Shown piece by piece: positions 15,607 through 23,298 of a stretch of DNA of 48,107 nucleotides (positions are counted from its first letter, which is position 1; each line of letters begins with the position of its first letter). Origin of the DNA: an uncultured Oscillospiraceae bacterium (GTDB lineage Bacteria > Bacillota > Clostridia > Oscillospirales > Oscillospiraceae); contig CAKTKT010000007.1 in assembly GCA_934572325.1 (NCBI GenBank), positions 1 to 48,107 on the forward strand. Direction: 5' to 3'. The notes under the pieces are model-generated. The model made no database searches, was not told the DNA's origin, and saw nothing but the letters and a program-made list of their open reading frames with translations. The position numbers and the translations under genes were made by a program.

Positions 15607-15625
15607 TCAAGTACAGTATACTTGA
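15607..15625. promoter_or_regulatory. Palindrome before the TetR-like gene, possible operator
   Basis: A perfect 7-bp inverted repeat TCAAGTA/TACTTGA with a 5-base centre lies 105 bases before the regulator's start codon. The size and symmetry suit a TetR dimer site. A second looser repeat (CACTCGC near 15649 and GCGAGTG near 15688) sits between it and the gene. Function is inferred from position only. Confidence 0.4.
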
Positions 15626-15730
15626 AATGAAAGCCGTAAACAATCAGCACTCGCCGCACGGCTGAAAGAAAAGCGACACAGACGGTGCGAGTGTTGCCTA
15701 ACTTTGTGAACTTTTTTCGGGGGCTGTCGT

Positions 15731-16279
15731 ATGGAAAAGCTGGACGCGCGCAAGCGCTACACACAAATGATGCTCAAGCAGGCGTTTTTGACTCTGCTTA
15801 AGGAAAAGCCGGTCAACAGGATCACGGTGAAGGAGGTCTGCGCGCTGGCGCAGCTCAACCGCGCCACCTTCTACGCCCATTACAGCGACTGCTTTGCGCT
15901 GATGGAGAGCATCGAGAACGAGCTTATCGCCGCGTTTGAGCGCTCTCTGCGCTATGTTGACTCCTTTGACGTGTCGGCGCTGATAGAAGCCATCTATGAT
16001 ATGGTCGAGCAGAACCGTGAGGCGTGCCGCGTGCTCGTGCTTGGGAACACGAACTCCACCGTCATCAAGAAAATGATAGCCCTTGCGAGAGAGGGCAGCA
16101 TAGACTGCTGGCGCAAGGAGCTGCCGAGGGCGAGCGAGACGGAGCTTGAAATGATGTTTACCCATCTCTCCAACGGCTTGATGCACGTTGTCGTGGAGGG
16201 CTACGACAGGTACGGCAAGGAGGAGATGATACGCTTTGTCAGCCGCGTGGTGAAGGCGAGCCTTTCACTGTTCCGCTGA
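15731..16279 (+). CDS. TetR/AcrR-family transcriptional regulator, 182 aa
   Basis: Probable one-component repressor. The helix-turn-helix lies at about 8-55 (TQMMLKQAFLTLLKEKP, then ITVKEVCALAQLNRATFYAHY), the classical TetR N-terminal fold. The C-terminal region (about 60-182) is helical and resembles the TetR_C_8/DhaS-like ligand domain. It follows msrAB after a 203-base gap with its own palindrome, so it is likely a separate transcription unit. Whether it controls itself, the msrAB operon or the facing BrkB gene cannot be told from sequence. Confidence 0.88.
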   Translation: MEKLDARKRYTQMMLKQAFLTLLKEKPVNRITVKEVCALAQLNRATFYAHYSDCFALMESIENELIAAFERSLRYVDSFDVSALIEAIYDMVEQNREACRVLVLGNTNSTVIKKMIALAREGSIDCWRKELPRASETELEMMFTHLSNGLMHVVVEGYDRYGKEEMIRFVSRVVKASLSLFR

Positions 16280-16344
16280 CGCGCGCATGGCGGCTGTTCC
16301 GCATTGCCGCAGAAAGACCGAGAGGCTTCGGCGCATAATATACG

Positions 16345-16376
16345 GCGAACCCACGGCTATGCTGCCGAGGGTTCGC
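16345..16376. terminator. Hairpin between the convergent TetR-like and BrkB genes
   Basis: An 8-bp stem (GCGAACCC/GGGTTCGC) with an inner 4-bp CGGC/GCCG stem sits between two convergent genes. It is followed on the plus strand by TTCTTATCTATTCTTATT. It probably ends the TetR-like transcript and may also act on the BrkB transcript. Confidence 0.65.
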
Positions 16377-16392
16377 TTCTTATCTATTCTTA

Positions 16393-17247
16393 TTACACAT
16401 TTTCCTTTACTTCGCCGCTCAGCCTTATCGCCTCTATCTCGCAGCTGGTGTCGCGCAGGGCGATGTTTATCGCCGCGCCGCTGTAAATGACGACGCAGCA
16501 CGAATACAGCCACAGCATCAGCAGTATGAGCGAGGCGAGCGAGCCGTACACCAGCGGATAGCGCGCCGAGTGCCCGATAAACTCGGAAAACACGAGCGAG
16601 AACACGACGAGCACGACGGTCGTGACAAGCGTGCCGGGGAAGGTGCTGTAATCGTCGATATTGCGCTTTGCCGCCTCGTACACGCCCCAGATGAGCACAA
16701 AGAATATGCCCGCCAATACGATAAAGCGCATCCAGTTCCACGAGCGGCTGATGTCGATAAACGGCAGAAGCTCGTTGACGGCTTTTATAAACTGCCTGCC
16801 GGTCAGCATGACGAGCATGGCAAAGTATATCGCCGCGAGCAGCACAAGGGAGAAAATGACGCTGAACACAAAGTACATCACCGCCTTGAACTTCACGCCG
16901 CCCTGCATCCTGCCGATGGTCGTCTGGATGGAGCGCGACGCGGCGGACGCGGACGTGACGAGCACGGCGAGCCCTGCCACCATCATCGCGGGACTGTTGT
17001 TCGCCGCGACATAGGACATGAAATCCTCAATGAGGCTCATGGTCTCGTCGGAGACAAAGCCGCGGATAAATTGCAGTATGCGCATCGCCCGTTCATAGCT
17101 GTTGCCGAGCATGGTATAAAGGCAGATTATCAGCGGGAAAAAAGTCATCGTGAAATAATACGACAGCGCCGCCGACGCGATGGGAAGCTGATTGTCCGAA
17201 TATATCCTGATAAAATTTTTTATAAAACGGACGGTTTTATCGAGCAT
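16393..17247 (-). CDS. YihY/BrkB-family inner membrane protein, 284 aa
   Basis: Polytopic membrane protein of the YihY (formerly RNase BN/BrkB) family, whose molecular role is not settled. About six helices are visible, at about 25-50, 95-112, 138-160, 180-200, 213-235 and 245-272. Family words include SAALSYYFTMTFFPLII near the N-terminus, a GSLASLILLMLWLYSCCVVIYSG helix and the GAAINIAL end. Length is typical. It lies downstream of ftsZ but behind a hairpin, with only 37 bases between hairpin and start codon. Confidence 0.88.
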   Translation of the reverse strand: MLDKTVRFIKNFIRIYSDNQLPIASAALSYYFTMTFFPLIICLYTMLGNSYERAMRILQFIRGFVSDETMSLIEDFMSYVAANNSPAMMVAGLAVLVTSASAASRSIQTTIGRMQGGVKFKAVMYFVFSVIFSLVLLAAIYFAMLVMLTGRQFIKAVNELLPFIDISRSWNWMRFIVLAGIFFVLIWGVYEAAKRNIDDYSTFPGTLVTTVVLVVFSLVFSEFIGHSARYPLVYGSLASLILLMLWLYSCCVVIYSGAAINIALRDTSCEIEAIRLSGEVKENV

Positions 17248-17284
17248 TCAAATCCTGACCTCCGCAATACGGTGTTCATGAAAA

Positions 17285-17312
17285 GCTCCCCCATCAATAA
17301 AACAGGGGGAGC
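17285..17312 (-). terminator. Terminator after ftsZ
   Basis: A perfect 8-bp stem GCTCCCCC/GGGGGAGC with a 12-base AT-rich loop is followed on the minus strand by TTTTCAT. It lies 31 bases past the ftsZ stop codon and is the likely end of the division cluster transcript. Confidence 0.8.
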
Positions 17313-17342
17313 GTTTCAATTCGGTGCATAACGCAGTATATA

Positions 17343-18557
17343 TTATTTCGCGTTGAATATCTTGAAAATGCTGTCGAACGGATCCTCGCCCGTGCCGTCC
17401 GCGCCCGCGCTCGCGGGGCGCTCCTCGGTCATGGGAGGGGGCACGATGGGCGATGCGGCGGCGGGAGCGGCGGCGGCAGCCTTCTCGGCAGCGCCGGTGA
17501 ACAGTCCCTGCGGTCTCTCCTTGACGGAGATGGGGCGCACAACGCCGGAAGCCGCGGCGGTCGTGCCGGAGGCGGCGTCCGAAGGCGCGGCGCTGCCGGG
17601 CGCTTCCTCGAAGCCGGTGGCAATGACGGTGACGCGGATCTCGTCCTGAAGCGAGGAGTCAAACGTTGCGCCGAAGATGATGTTGGCATCGGGGTGCGCC
17701 GCCTCCTGAACAAGGTTCGCGGCGGTCTCGACGTCCTCAAGGTCCATATCCTCCGAGCCGGTGATATTGATGAGCACACCGCGCGCGCCGTTTATGGAGG
17801 TCTCCATGAGCGGGCTTGCAACGGCGAGCTTCGCGGCGTCCTCCGCCTTGCCCTTGCCCGCGGCGTGACCCACGCCCATGTGGGCAAATCCGGCGTCGCG
17901 CATGATGCATGAGACGTCAGCAAAGTCGAGATTGATGAAGCCGGTGTTCTTGATAAGGTCGGAAATGCTGGTGACAGCCTGATGCAGCACATCGTCCGCA
18001 ATCTCGAATGCGTTGGCGAGCGTGACCTTCTGATCGGTGGCATATTTGAGGCGGTCATTGGGGATTATAAGCAGAGAATCGACCCTGCCGAGCAGCTCCT
18101 TAATGCCCATATTCGCCTGATCCATGCGGCGCTTGCCCTCGAACTTGAAGGGCTTTGTCACAACGCCAACGGTGAGTATCCCCGCCTCGCGCGCAATCTC
18201 CGCCACGACGGGAGCGCCGCCCGTGCCGGTGCCGCCGCCCATGCCGGCGGTGATGAACACCATGTCCGCGTCCTCTATCGCCTTGGCGATGTTGTTGCGG
18301 CTCTCCTCGGCGGAGCGCTTGCCAATCTCGGGGTCGGAGCCCGCGCCCTGTCCGCGGGTCATCTTCTCACCTATCTGGATCTTCTGGTTGGCATTGGAGA
18401 TGGCAAGAGCCTGCTTATCGGTGTTGATGGCGATAAACTCCACGCCCTGCGTACCGGCCTTGACCATTCTGTTCACAACGTTATTGCCCGCGCCGCCTAC
18501 GCCGACCACCTTAATAATCACAACATTTTCAGGCCCTGTTTCGGCTTTGAAATCCAT
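17343..18557 (-). CDS. ftsZ: Cell division GTPase FtsZ, 404 aa
   Basis: Tubulin-like GTPase that forms the cytokinetic ring. The GTP-binding signatures are GVGGAGNNVVNRM (19-31) and GMGGGTGTG (105-113); the T7 loop NLDFADV (209-215) supplies the catalytic Asp. The globular core ends near 320. An Ala/Pro-rich linker runs to about 385, and the protein ends DPFDSIFKIFNAK. That tail differs from the classical DIPxFLRxR peptide that binds FtsA, ZipA or SepF in model species. GGAGG lies before the ATG. It is the last gene of the dcw cluster but has its own promoter (18625-18653). Confidence 0.97.
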   Translation of the reverse strand: MDFKAETGPENVVIIKVVGVGGAGNNVVNRMVKAGTQGVEFIAINTDKQALAISNANQKIQIGEKMTRGQGAGSDPEIGKRSAEESRNNIAKAIEDADMVFITAGMGGGTGTGGAPVVAEIAREAGILTVGVVTKPFKFEGKRRMDQANMGIKELLGRVDSLLIIPNDRLKYATDQKVTLANAFEIADDVLHQAVTSISDLIKNTGFINLDFADVSCIMRDAGFAHMGVGHAAGKGKAEDAAKLAVASPLMETSINGARGVLINITGSEDMDLEDVETAANLVQEAAHPDANIIFGATFDSSLQDEIRVTVIATGFEEAPGSAAPSDAASGTTAAASGVVRPISVKERPQGLFTGAAEKAAAAAPAAASPIVPPPMTEERPASAGADGTGEDPFDSIFKIFNAK

Positions 18558-18624
18558 ACTTCTGCCTCCTGTGTTTTATCTGATCACATACAGTGAGATC
18601 TTTTATTCTTTTACCGTTCTCTAT

Positions 18625-18653
18625 ATATTATTACATTTTCCTGTTCAGGTCAA
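18625..18653 (-). promoter_or_regulatory. Sigma-A-type promoter of ftsZ
   Basis: On the minus strand TTGACC (18648-18653) and TAATAT (18625-18630) are separated by exactly 17 bases. They lie in a 149-base AT-rich gap between ftsQ and ftsZ, leaving a leader of about 60 bases. ftsZ can therefore be transcribed independently of the cluster. Confidence 0.75.
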
Positions 18654-18706
18654 TAGATTTTTTGTTTTTTCAGAAATTTTTTGTTATCAAATTGTAATTG
18701 CGCGGG

Positions 18707-19486
18707 TCATTCCGACATAAAATGCGCCGTTGCGCCGTCGGAGAGGTCGAGATAACCGACGTCCTCACCACTAAGCTTGTCCAGAACGGCGACAAACATT
18801 CCAAATTTATACTCTATATTTGAGCTGCCGCCGATATTTACGGTCAGCCTCCCGCCGTACTGGAACGTAACGGCGGATACGTCAGCAAAGTCTATCTGCG
18901 AGACGTTTGAGGAAAGCCCTCGCTCCTCTATCTGCGTGAGCACCTCGGCGAGATATTCCACCACCGCCGTGTCGCCGTTTTCGGTCTGCATCGGCTCGCC
19001 GATGAGCAGCGTGCCGGGGCTGATGCCGCGCACGGCGATAAGGTTTGAAAGCTCGTCCGCCGCCGCCTTGCCCAGCACCTTGCAGTTATGGTCGATCGTC
19101 CAGTTTTCATCGCCAAGCGAGAGATAGGCAAGCGCCGTGCTCTCCGTCACGTCGATGATGACCTTGTTGGGCAGCTTGCGCTCGACAGTGACCTCCTCGA
19201 TATACGGCAGCTTCGCAAAAACGCGCGAGAGCGCGGCGAAGCGGTCAAAGAAGAAGAGGTTGTCCCCCTCCTCAATATCGATGGCGCGGATGATCTCGCT
19301 GTCGGTATAGTGGACGTTGCCGTTCACCTCGATATCCGACACGCGGAAGAAAACGCTCATCACGAAGATAAGCGCGACCTCGACGATCACGAACATCAGC
19401 GGCGCGCTGATGCTGCTGTGCCGCCGGGGCTTCATATACTCCGAATGTTTGTCGGCGGGCGGCTGATTGGAATGAGCGTAAGCCAT
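18707..19486 (-). CDS. ftsQ: Cell division protein FtsQ/DivIB, 259 aa
   Basis: Single-pass division protein of the FtsQ-FtsL-FtsB group. It has a polar N-terminus (about 1-28), a membrane helix (about 30-50) and a POTRA domain starting FFRVSDIEVNGNVHYTDSEI. The beta domain that follows ends in a short acidic tail. The ATG at 19486 is preferred because AAAGGAT is suitably spaced. A longer frame to 19561 would run back through a GC-rich hairpin and is unlikely to be translated. It lies between murA and ftsZ, as in several Clostridia. Confidence 0.9.
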   Translation of the reverse strand: MAYAHSNQPPADKHSEYMKPRRHSSISAPLMFVIVEVALIFVMSVFFRVSDIEVNGNVHYTDSEIIRAIDIEEGDNLFFFDRFAALSRVFAKLPYIEEVTVERKLPNKVIIDVTESTALAYLSLGDENWTIDHNCKVLGKAAADELSNLIAVRGISPGTLLIGEPMQTENGDTAVVEYLAEVLTQIEERGLSSNVSQIDFADVSAVTFQYGGRLTVNIGGSSNIEYKFGMFVAVLDKLSGEDVGYLDLSDGATAHFMSE

Positions 19487-19510
19487 GGGCTTTTTATCCT
19501 TTCGCGGTGC

Positions 19511-19550
19511 GCACGGCGGCGGGCGCGCAAAGGCGCGCCGGACGCCGTGC
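19511..19550. other. Long GC-rich hairpin in the murA-ftsQ gap
   Basis: Outer arms GCACGGC/GCCGTGC (19511-19517 and 19544-19550) and inner arms GGCGCGC/GCGCGCC (19522-19528 and 19533-19539) enclose an AAAG loop. On the minus strand it lies directly before the ftsQ ribosome site and has no T-run after it. It could slow read-through, protect mRNA ends or act on ftsQ translation; no function is shown. Confidence 0.5.
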
Positions 19551-19564
19551 ATATGTATCACATA

Positions 19565-20818
19565 TCAGTATTCAAGAAAAATATCCGCGCCGAGAGAACG
19601 CATGCGCACGTCAAAGCGCTCATAGCCGCGCGTGATGTGCCCGTCGTCAAATATGACCGTCTCCCCCTCGGCGGCAAGACCGGCGACGATCATCGCCGCG
19701 CCGCCGCGAAGATCCGTGGCGTTCAGCGCCGTGCCGTGCAGGCAGTCAACGCCCCATATTTCGGCGCGCCGCCCCTCCACGACGATGTCTGCCCCCAGCC
19801 GCCGAAGCTCCGGCACCTGGCGGTAGCGGTTCTCGAAAATATTCTCCGTTATCTCGGTGCAGCCCTCGGCTTGCAGCAGCGCCGCCATCAGCACCGGCTG
19901 CGCGTCCGTGGGAAAGCCGGGGTACGGCTCCGTCACTATCGCGCCCGGAGCCTTCAGCCGCCCGTTCGAGCGGATGCGGACAGTGCGGTTAGAGCTTATT
20001 ATATCACAACCCGCCTGATTTAGAAAGTAGAGAACTGTTGAAAATTGTTCGGGCGCAACGCCGCGCATTTCAACATTTCCGCCAACTGCCGCCGCGGCGC
20101 ACGCGATGGTGGAGGCGACTATCCTGTCCGGTATTATGCGCCCCACGGCGTGCCCCGTCGCGGAAAAGCCCTCAACGGCGACGGTATCGCCCCCTGCGCC
20201 GCTCACGTCCGCGCCCATCGCGCGCAGGTAATCCTGCAGGGCGCATATCTCCGGCTCGCGCGCCGCGCCGTGTATGACGGTCTTGCCGCGCGCGGCGCAC
20301 GCGGCAAGCATGATGTTCTCCGTCGCGCCGACGCTGGGGAACGGAAGCGCTATCTCCGCCCCGTGCAGACGCGAGGCGCGGCAGTATATCTCCGTGCCGT
20401 CCTCGTCTATCTCCGCCCCCATCGCGCGCAGAGCGCTCAGATGGAGGTCTATGGGGCGTTTGCCGAGCTGACACCCGCCGGGCAGACTGAGCCGTGCCTC
20501 GCCGCAGCGAGCCAGCAGCGCGCCCATAAAAATGACGGAGGAGCGCATCTCCACCATCAGCTCATGCGGGATGGCGCTGCACGAAAGATATGTGGAATCT
20601 ATGTAGACCTCGCCGCCGCGCTGCTCGGCGGTGCAGCCGATGTGGCGCAGTATCCGCAGCGCCGCGTCAACATCCCTAAGCTGCGGCACGTTCATCAGCT
20701 CGGAGCGCGCAGGGCATATGATGGACGCCGCGAGGATGGGAAGCGTCGCGTTCTTCGAGCCCTGCACAAAGCACGTTCCCTCCAGCGCTCTCTTGCCGCG
20801 TATATGCCATATGTCCAT
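19565..20818 (-). CDS. murA: UDP-N-acetylglucosamine 1-carboxyvinyltransferase (dcw copy), 417 aa
   Basis: First committed enzyme of peptidoglycan precursor synthesis; it adds enolpyruvate from PEP to UDP-GlcNAc. Lys22-Asn23 of the SKN motif and catalytic Cys116 (SLPGGCQLGKRPIDLH), the fosfomycin target, are both present, so it should be active and fosfomycin-sensitive. The EPSP synthase-like repeated fold and PYPGFPTDAQ loop are also seen. The ATG at 20818 is chosen because GGAGGGG stands before it and MDIWHIRGKR is a normal family start. A second murA is at 46606-47910; the two differ widely in sequence, as expected for the murAA/murAB paralogue pair of Firmicutes. Confidence 0.95.
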   Translation of the reverse strand: MDIWHIRGKRALEGTCFVQGSKNATLPILAASIICPARSELMNVPQLRDVDAALRILRHIGCTAEQRGGEVYIDSTYLSCSAIPHELMVEMRSSVIFMGALLARCGEARLSLPGGCQLGKRPIDLHLSALRAMGAEIDEDGTEIYCRASRLHGAEIALPFPSVGATENIMLAACAARGKTVIHGAAREPEICALQDYLRAMGADVSGAGGDTVAVEGFSATGHAVGRIIPDRIVASTIACAAAAVGGNVEMRGVAPEQFSTVLYFLNQAGCDIISSNRTVRIRSNGRLKAPGAIVTEPYPGFPTDAQPVLMAALLQAEGCTEITENIFENRYRQVPELRRLGADIVVEGRRAEIWGVDCLHGTALNATDLRGGAAMIVAGLAAEGETVIFDDGHITRGYERFDVRMRSLGADIFLEY

Positions 20819-20848
20819 TGAAAACCCCTCCATGCTGCCGGAGAAGCG

Positions 20849-20887
20849 CCGATCAAATGCGCCAGATGACAACAGACGCTTGATCGG
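20849..20887. other. Inverted repeats in the murG-murA gap
   Basis: The 132-base gap holds an 8-bp perfect inverted repeat CCGATCAA/TTGATCGG (20849-20856, 20880-20887) and, beside it, a short CCTGA/TCAGG hairpin near 20892-20904. Neither has a proper T-run in the minus direction. They may be an attenuator or processing site inside the dcw transcript. Confidence 0.4.
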
Positions 20888-20950
20888 AATCCCCTGAAAA
20901 TCAGGCTATACTATGCGCACGGAGGGATTTGTGTTCCTTATGCCATATGC

Positions 20951-22078
20951 TTATTTTTCTCTGTCAGCCAGCGAGAGGACTATGCCGCATATCTTATCTG
21001 CCGCGTCCGGCACGGCGAGGGAGCGCATAGCCGCGCTCATTGCGGCGAGCTTCTCCTCGTCGCCCAGAAGCTCCCGCACGGCGCTCAAAAGCGAAGGCGC
21101 GTCAAATTCGCCCTCGAGAAACACCTTTGCGCCTCCGGCTTTTTCGAGCACGCGGGCGTTTCTCTCCTGGTGGTTGTTGGTGACGTTCGGAGACGGGACG
21201 ATTATGACGGGCTTGCCCATATACGCAAGCTCCGACAGCGTGGACGCGCCCGCGCGGCAGAGTATGAGATCCGCCGCCGCCATCACGCGCGGCATATCGA
21301 AGATGTATTCTCTCACGTCCGCGCCGTGCCGCTCGAAATCCGGCGCGGTCTCCGCGAGCTTTTTCATGAAGCCGTCAAAATACATCGAGCCGGCGGAGTG
21401 GATGAGGCGGAACTCCCGCCGCGCGTCAAGCAGGGTTATAAGCTCCCCCATGACGCGGTTCATGTGCGCCGCGCCCAGCGAGCCCCACACGGACACCACA
21501 AGCGGCTCCTTCGGGTCAAGCCCCAGCTCCTCTTTCGCCAGCGCCTTGCTGTACGCGGCAAATTCCCCGCGCACAGGCGTGCCAGTTACCTCGACCTTCT
21601 CAGGATGGTGGTACGCCTCGCGGCTGTCGGCGAAGCCGACCATCACGCGGTCAACGCGCTCGGCAAGCAGCTTCGTCGTGAGCCCGGGGACGGCGTTGCT
21701 TTCGTGCACCGCAGTGGGTACGCCAAGCTCATGCGCCGCAATGAGCACGGGGTAGCACACGTACCCGCCCGTGCCGACGACGGCGTCGGGCTTGAACTCG
21801 CGCACGATGCGCTTTGCCTCGCGCATGGAGACGGCGACATTCTTCAGCGTGTCGAGATTGTGCTTTAACGCCTCCAGGCTGTGCCCGCGGCTAATATTCG
21901 TGATTTTCAGCGTCTCTATCCTGTACCCCTCGCGCGGCACGAGCTGCGTCTCCATTTTGCCCTCCGCGCCGATGAAAAGTATCTCGCAGTCGGGCATGAG
22001 CTCGCGCAGCCGCCCCGCTATGGCGAGCGCCGGATTGATGTGTCCGGCAGTGCCGCCGCAGGTAAGTATAAATCTCAT
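20951..22078 (-). CDS. murG: UDP-GlcNAc transferase MurG, 375 aa
   Basis: Peripheral membrane glycosyltransferase that adds GlcNAc to lipid I to give lipid II. The N-terminal loop CGGTAGHINPALAIA, the second glycine loop near residue 100 (VGTGGYVCYPVLIAA) and the nucleotide-sugar site RAGASTLSELAYMGKPVIIVPSP (near 265-285) are all present. Length is typical, about 360-375. It follows ftsW with 15 bases between them and precedes murA in the cluster. Confidence 0.96.
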   Translation of the reverse strand: MRFILTCGGTAGHINPALAIAGRLRELMPDCEILFIGAEGKMETQLVPREGYRIETLKITNISRGHSLEALKHNLDTLKNVAVSMREAKRIVREFKPDAVVGTGGYVCYPVLIAAHELGVPTAVHESNAVPGLTTKLLAERVDRVMVGFADSREAYHHPEKVEVTGTPVRGEFAAYSKALAKEELGLDPKEPLVVSVWGSLGAAHMNRVMGELITLLDARREFRLIHSAGSMYFDGFMKKLAETAPDFERHGADVREYIFDMPRVMAAADLILCRAGASTLSELAYMGKPVIIVPSPNVTNNHQERNARVLEKAGGAKVFLEGEFDAPSLLSAVRELLGDEEKLAAMSAAMRSLAVPDAADKICGIVLSLADREK

Positions 22079-22093
22079 ATTTCTCTGTCCTTT

Positions 22094-23254
22094 CTAGTAA
22101 GCGATGACCGCGTCGCGCGACGCGCCGAGTATTATCCCCATTTCAAAAAGCTCTATGAGAAGCGCCGTTCCGCCGTAGCTGAAAAACGGCAGCGATATTC
22201 CGGTGCAGGGCACGAGATTGGTGACGACCGCGACGTTGAGAAAGACCTGTATCGCAAGGAGCGTCGTTATCCCCGCGCATACGAGGAAGCCGAACCTGTC
22301 CGGCAGGTGCAGGGCTATCCAGTACCCGCGCAGGATGAGCAGCGCGAACAGCACGAGGATGAGCGCCGCGCCGATAAAGCCCATCTCCTCGCATACGACC
22401 GCAAAGATGAAGTCGTTATGCTCCTCCGGCAGGTAGAGGAACTTCTGGCGGCTGCCGCCAAGTCCGAGACCGCTCAGCCCGCCCGAGCCGATGGAATAGA
22501 GCGACTGGACGATCTGATACCCCTCGTCGGAGGAGCTGGAAAACGGGTCGCGCCATGTGTTTATGCGGCTGGACGCATAGGGGAAGAACGTCAGCAGCAC
22601 GGCAACGCCCGCACCCGCCGCGCCGAACGCCGCGGCGAACCAGCCCAGCCTCACCCCGCCGAGAAAGAGCATAGCCGCGCCGATGGCGATAATGATGACG
22701 GAGGCGGAAAAGTGCGGCTCTAATACGAGCAGACCCACGATGACCAGCAGGATCGCCCCGAAGGGCAGTATGCCGTACCTGAACGTGCCCATGCGAGCGC
22801 GCAGGCGGCATATGAGCGCGGCAAACGAGAGTATCACCGCGAGCTTTGCAAGCTCCGACGGCTGCACCGTCAGCCCGCCGACGCCGAGCCAGCGCCGCGC
22901 GCCGTTCGCCTTCACGCCGACAAACGGCACGAGCAGAAGCAGCGCCAGCACCACAGCGAGAAAGTGGAACGCATAGCGCCTGTACAGCCCCATGGGTATG
23001 CGCGAGGCGAGCAGCATCGCCGCCACGCCTAGCACCGCGAACAAAAGCTGCCGCACGAAATAGTATACCGCGTTGCCGCCGGTAATATTGCCCGGGTCGT
23101 AATACGCGCGGGCATAGCTCGACGAGAGGACCATCACGACCCCCATCGTCAAAAGCAGTATCACAAGAACGAAAAAAGATGTGTCAAAGCCGCGTCGGCG
23201 CTCTTTCTCCGCGACAGCGGAAAAGTCGGCGAGGCGGGCGCTTTCATAACGCAT
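22094..23254 (-). CDS. ftsW: SEDS-family glycosyltransferase FtsW/SpoVE, 386 aa
   Basis: Polytopic SEDS protein that polymerises lipid II during division, paired with a class B PBP (here the SpoVD-like protein). Ten hydrophobic helices can be placed between residues 25 and 380. Family signatures include GVKANGARRWLGVGGLTVQPSELAK, HNDFIFAVVCEEMGF and the C-terminal TGISLPFFSYGGT. The ATG at 23254 follows GGAGGTG and is preferred to an upstream start at 23281. FtsW and the sporulation paralogue SpoVE cannot be separated by sequence alone here, as only one SEDS gene is in the cluster. Confidence 0.93.
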   Translation of the reverse strand: MRYESARLADFSAVAEKERRRGFDTSFFVLVILLLTMGVVMVLSSSYARAYYDPGNITGGNAVYYFVRQLLFAVLGVAAMLLASRIPMGLYRRYAFHFLAVVLALLLLVPFVGVKANGARRWLGVGGLTVQPSELAKLAVILSFAALICRLRARMGTFRYGILPFGAILLVIVGLLVLEPHFSASVIIIAIGAAMLFLGGVRLGWFAAAFGAAGAGVAVLLTFFPYASSRINTWRDPFSSSSDEGYQIVQSLYSIGSGGLSGLGLGGSRQKFLYLPEEHNDFIFAVVCEEMGFIGAALILVLFALLILRGYWIALHLPDRFGFLVCAGITTLLAIQVFLNVAVVTNLVPCTGISLPFFSYGGTALLIELFEMGIILGASRDAVIAY

Positions 23255-23298
23255 CTTCCCACCTCCCCGACTTGTCGCCATAGTTTATCGGAGGTTTC

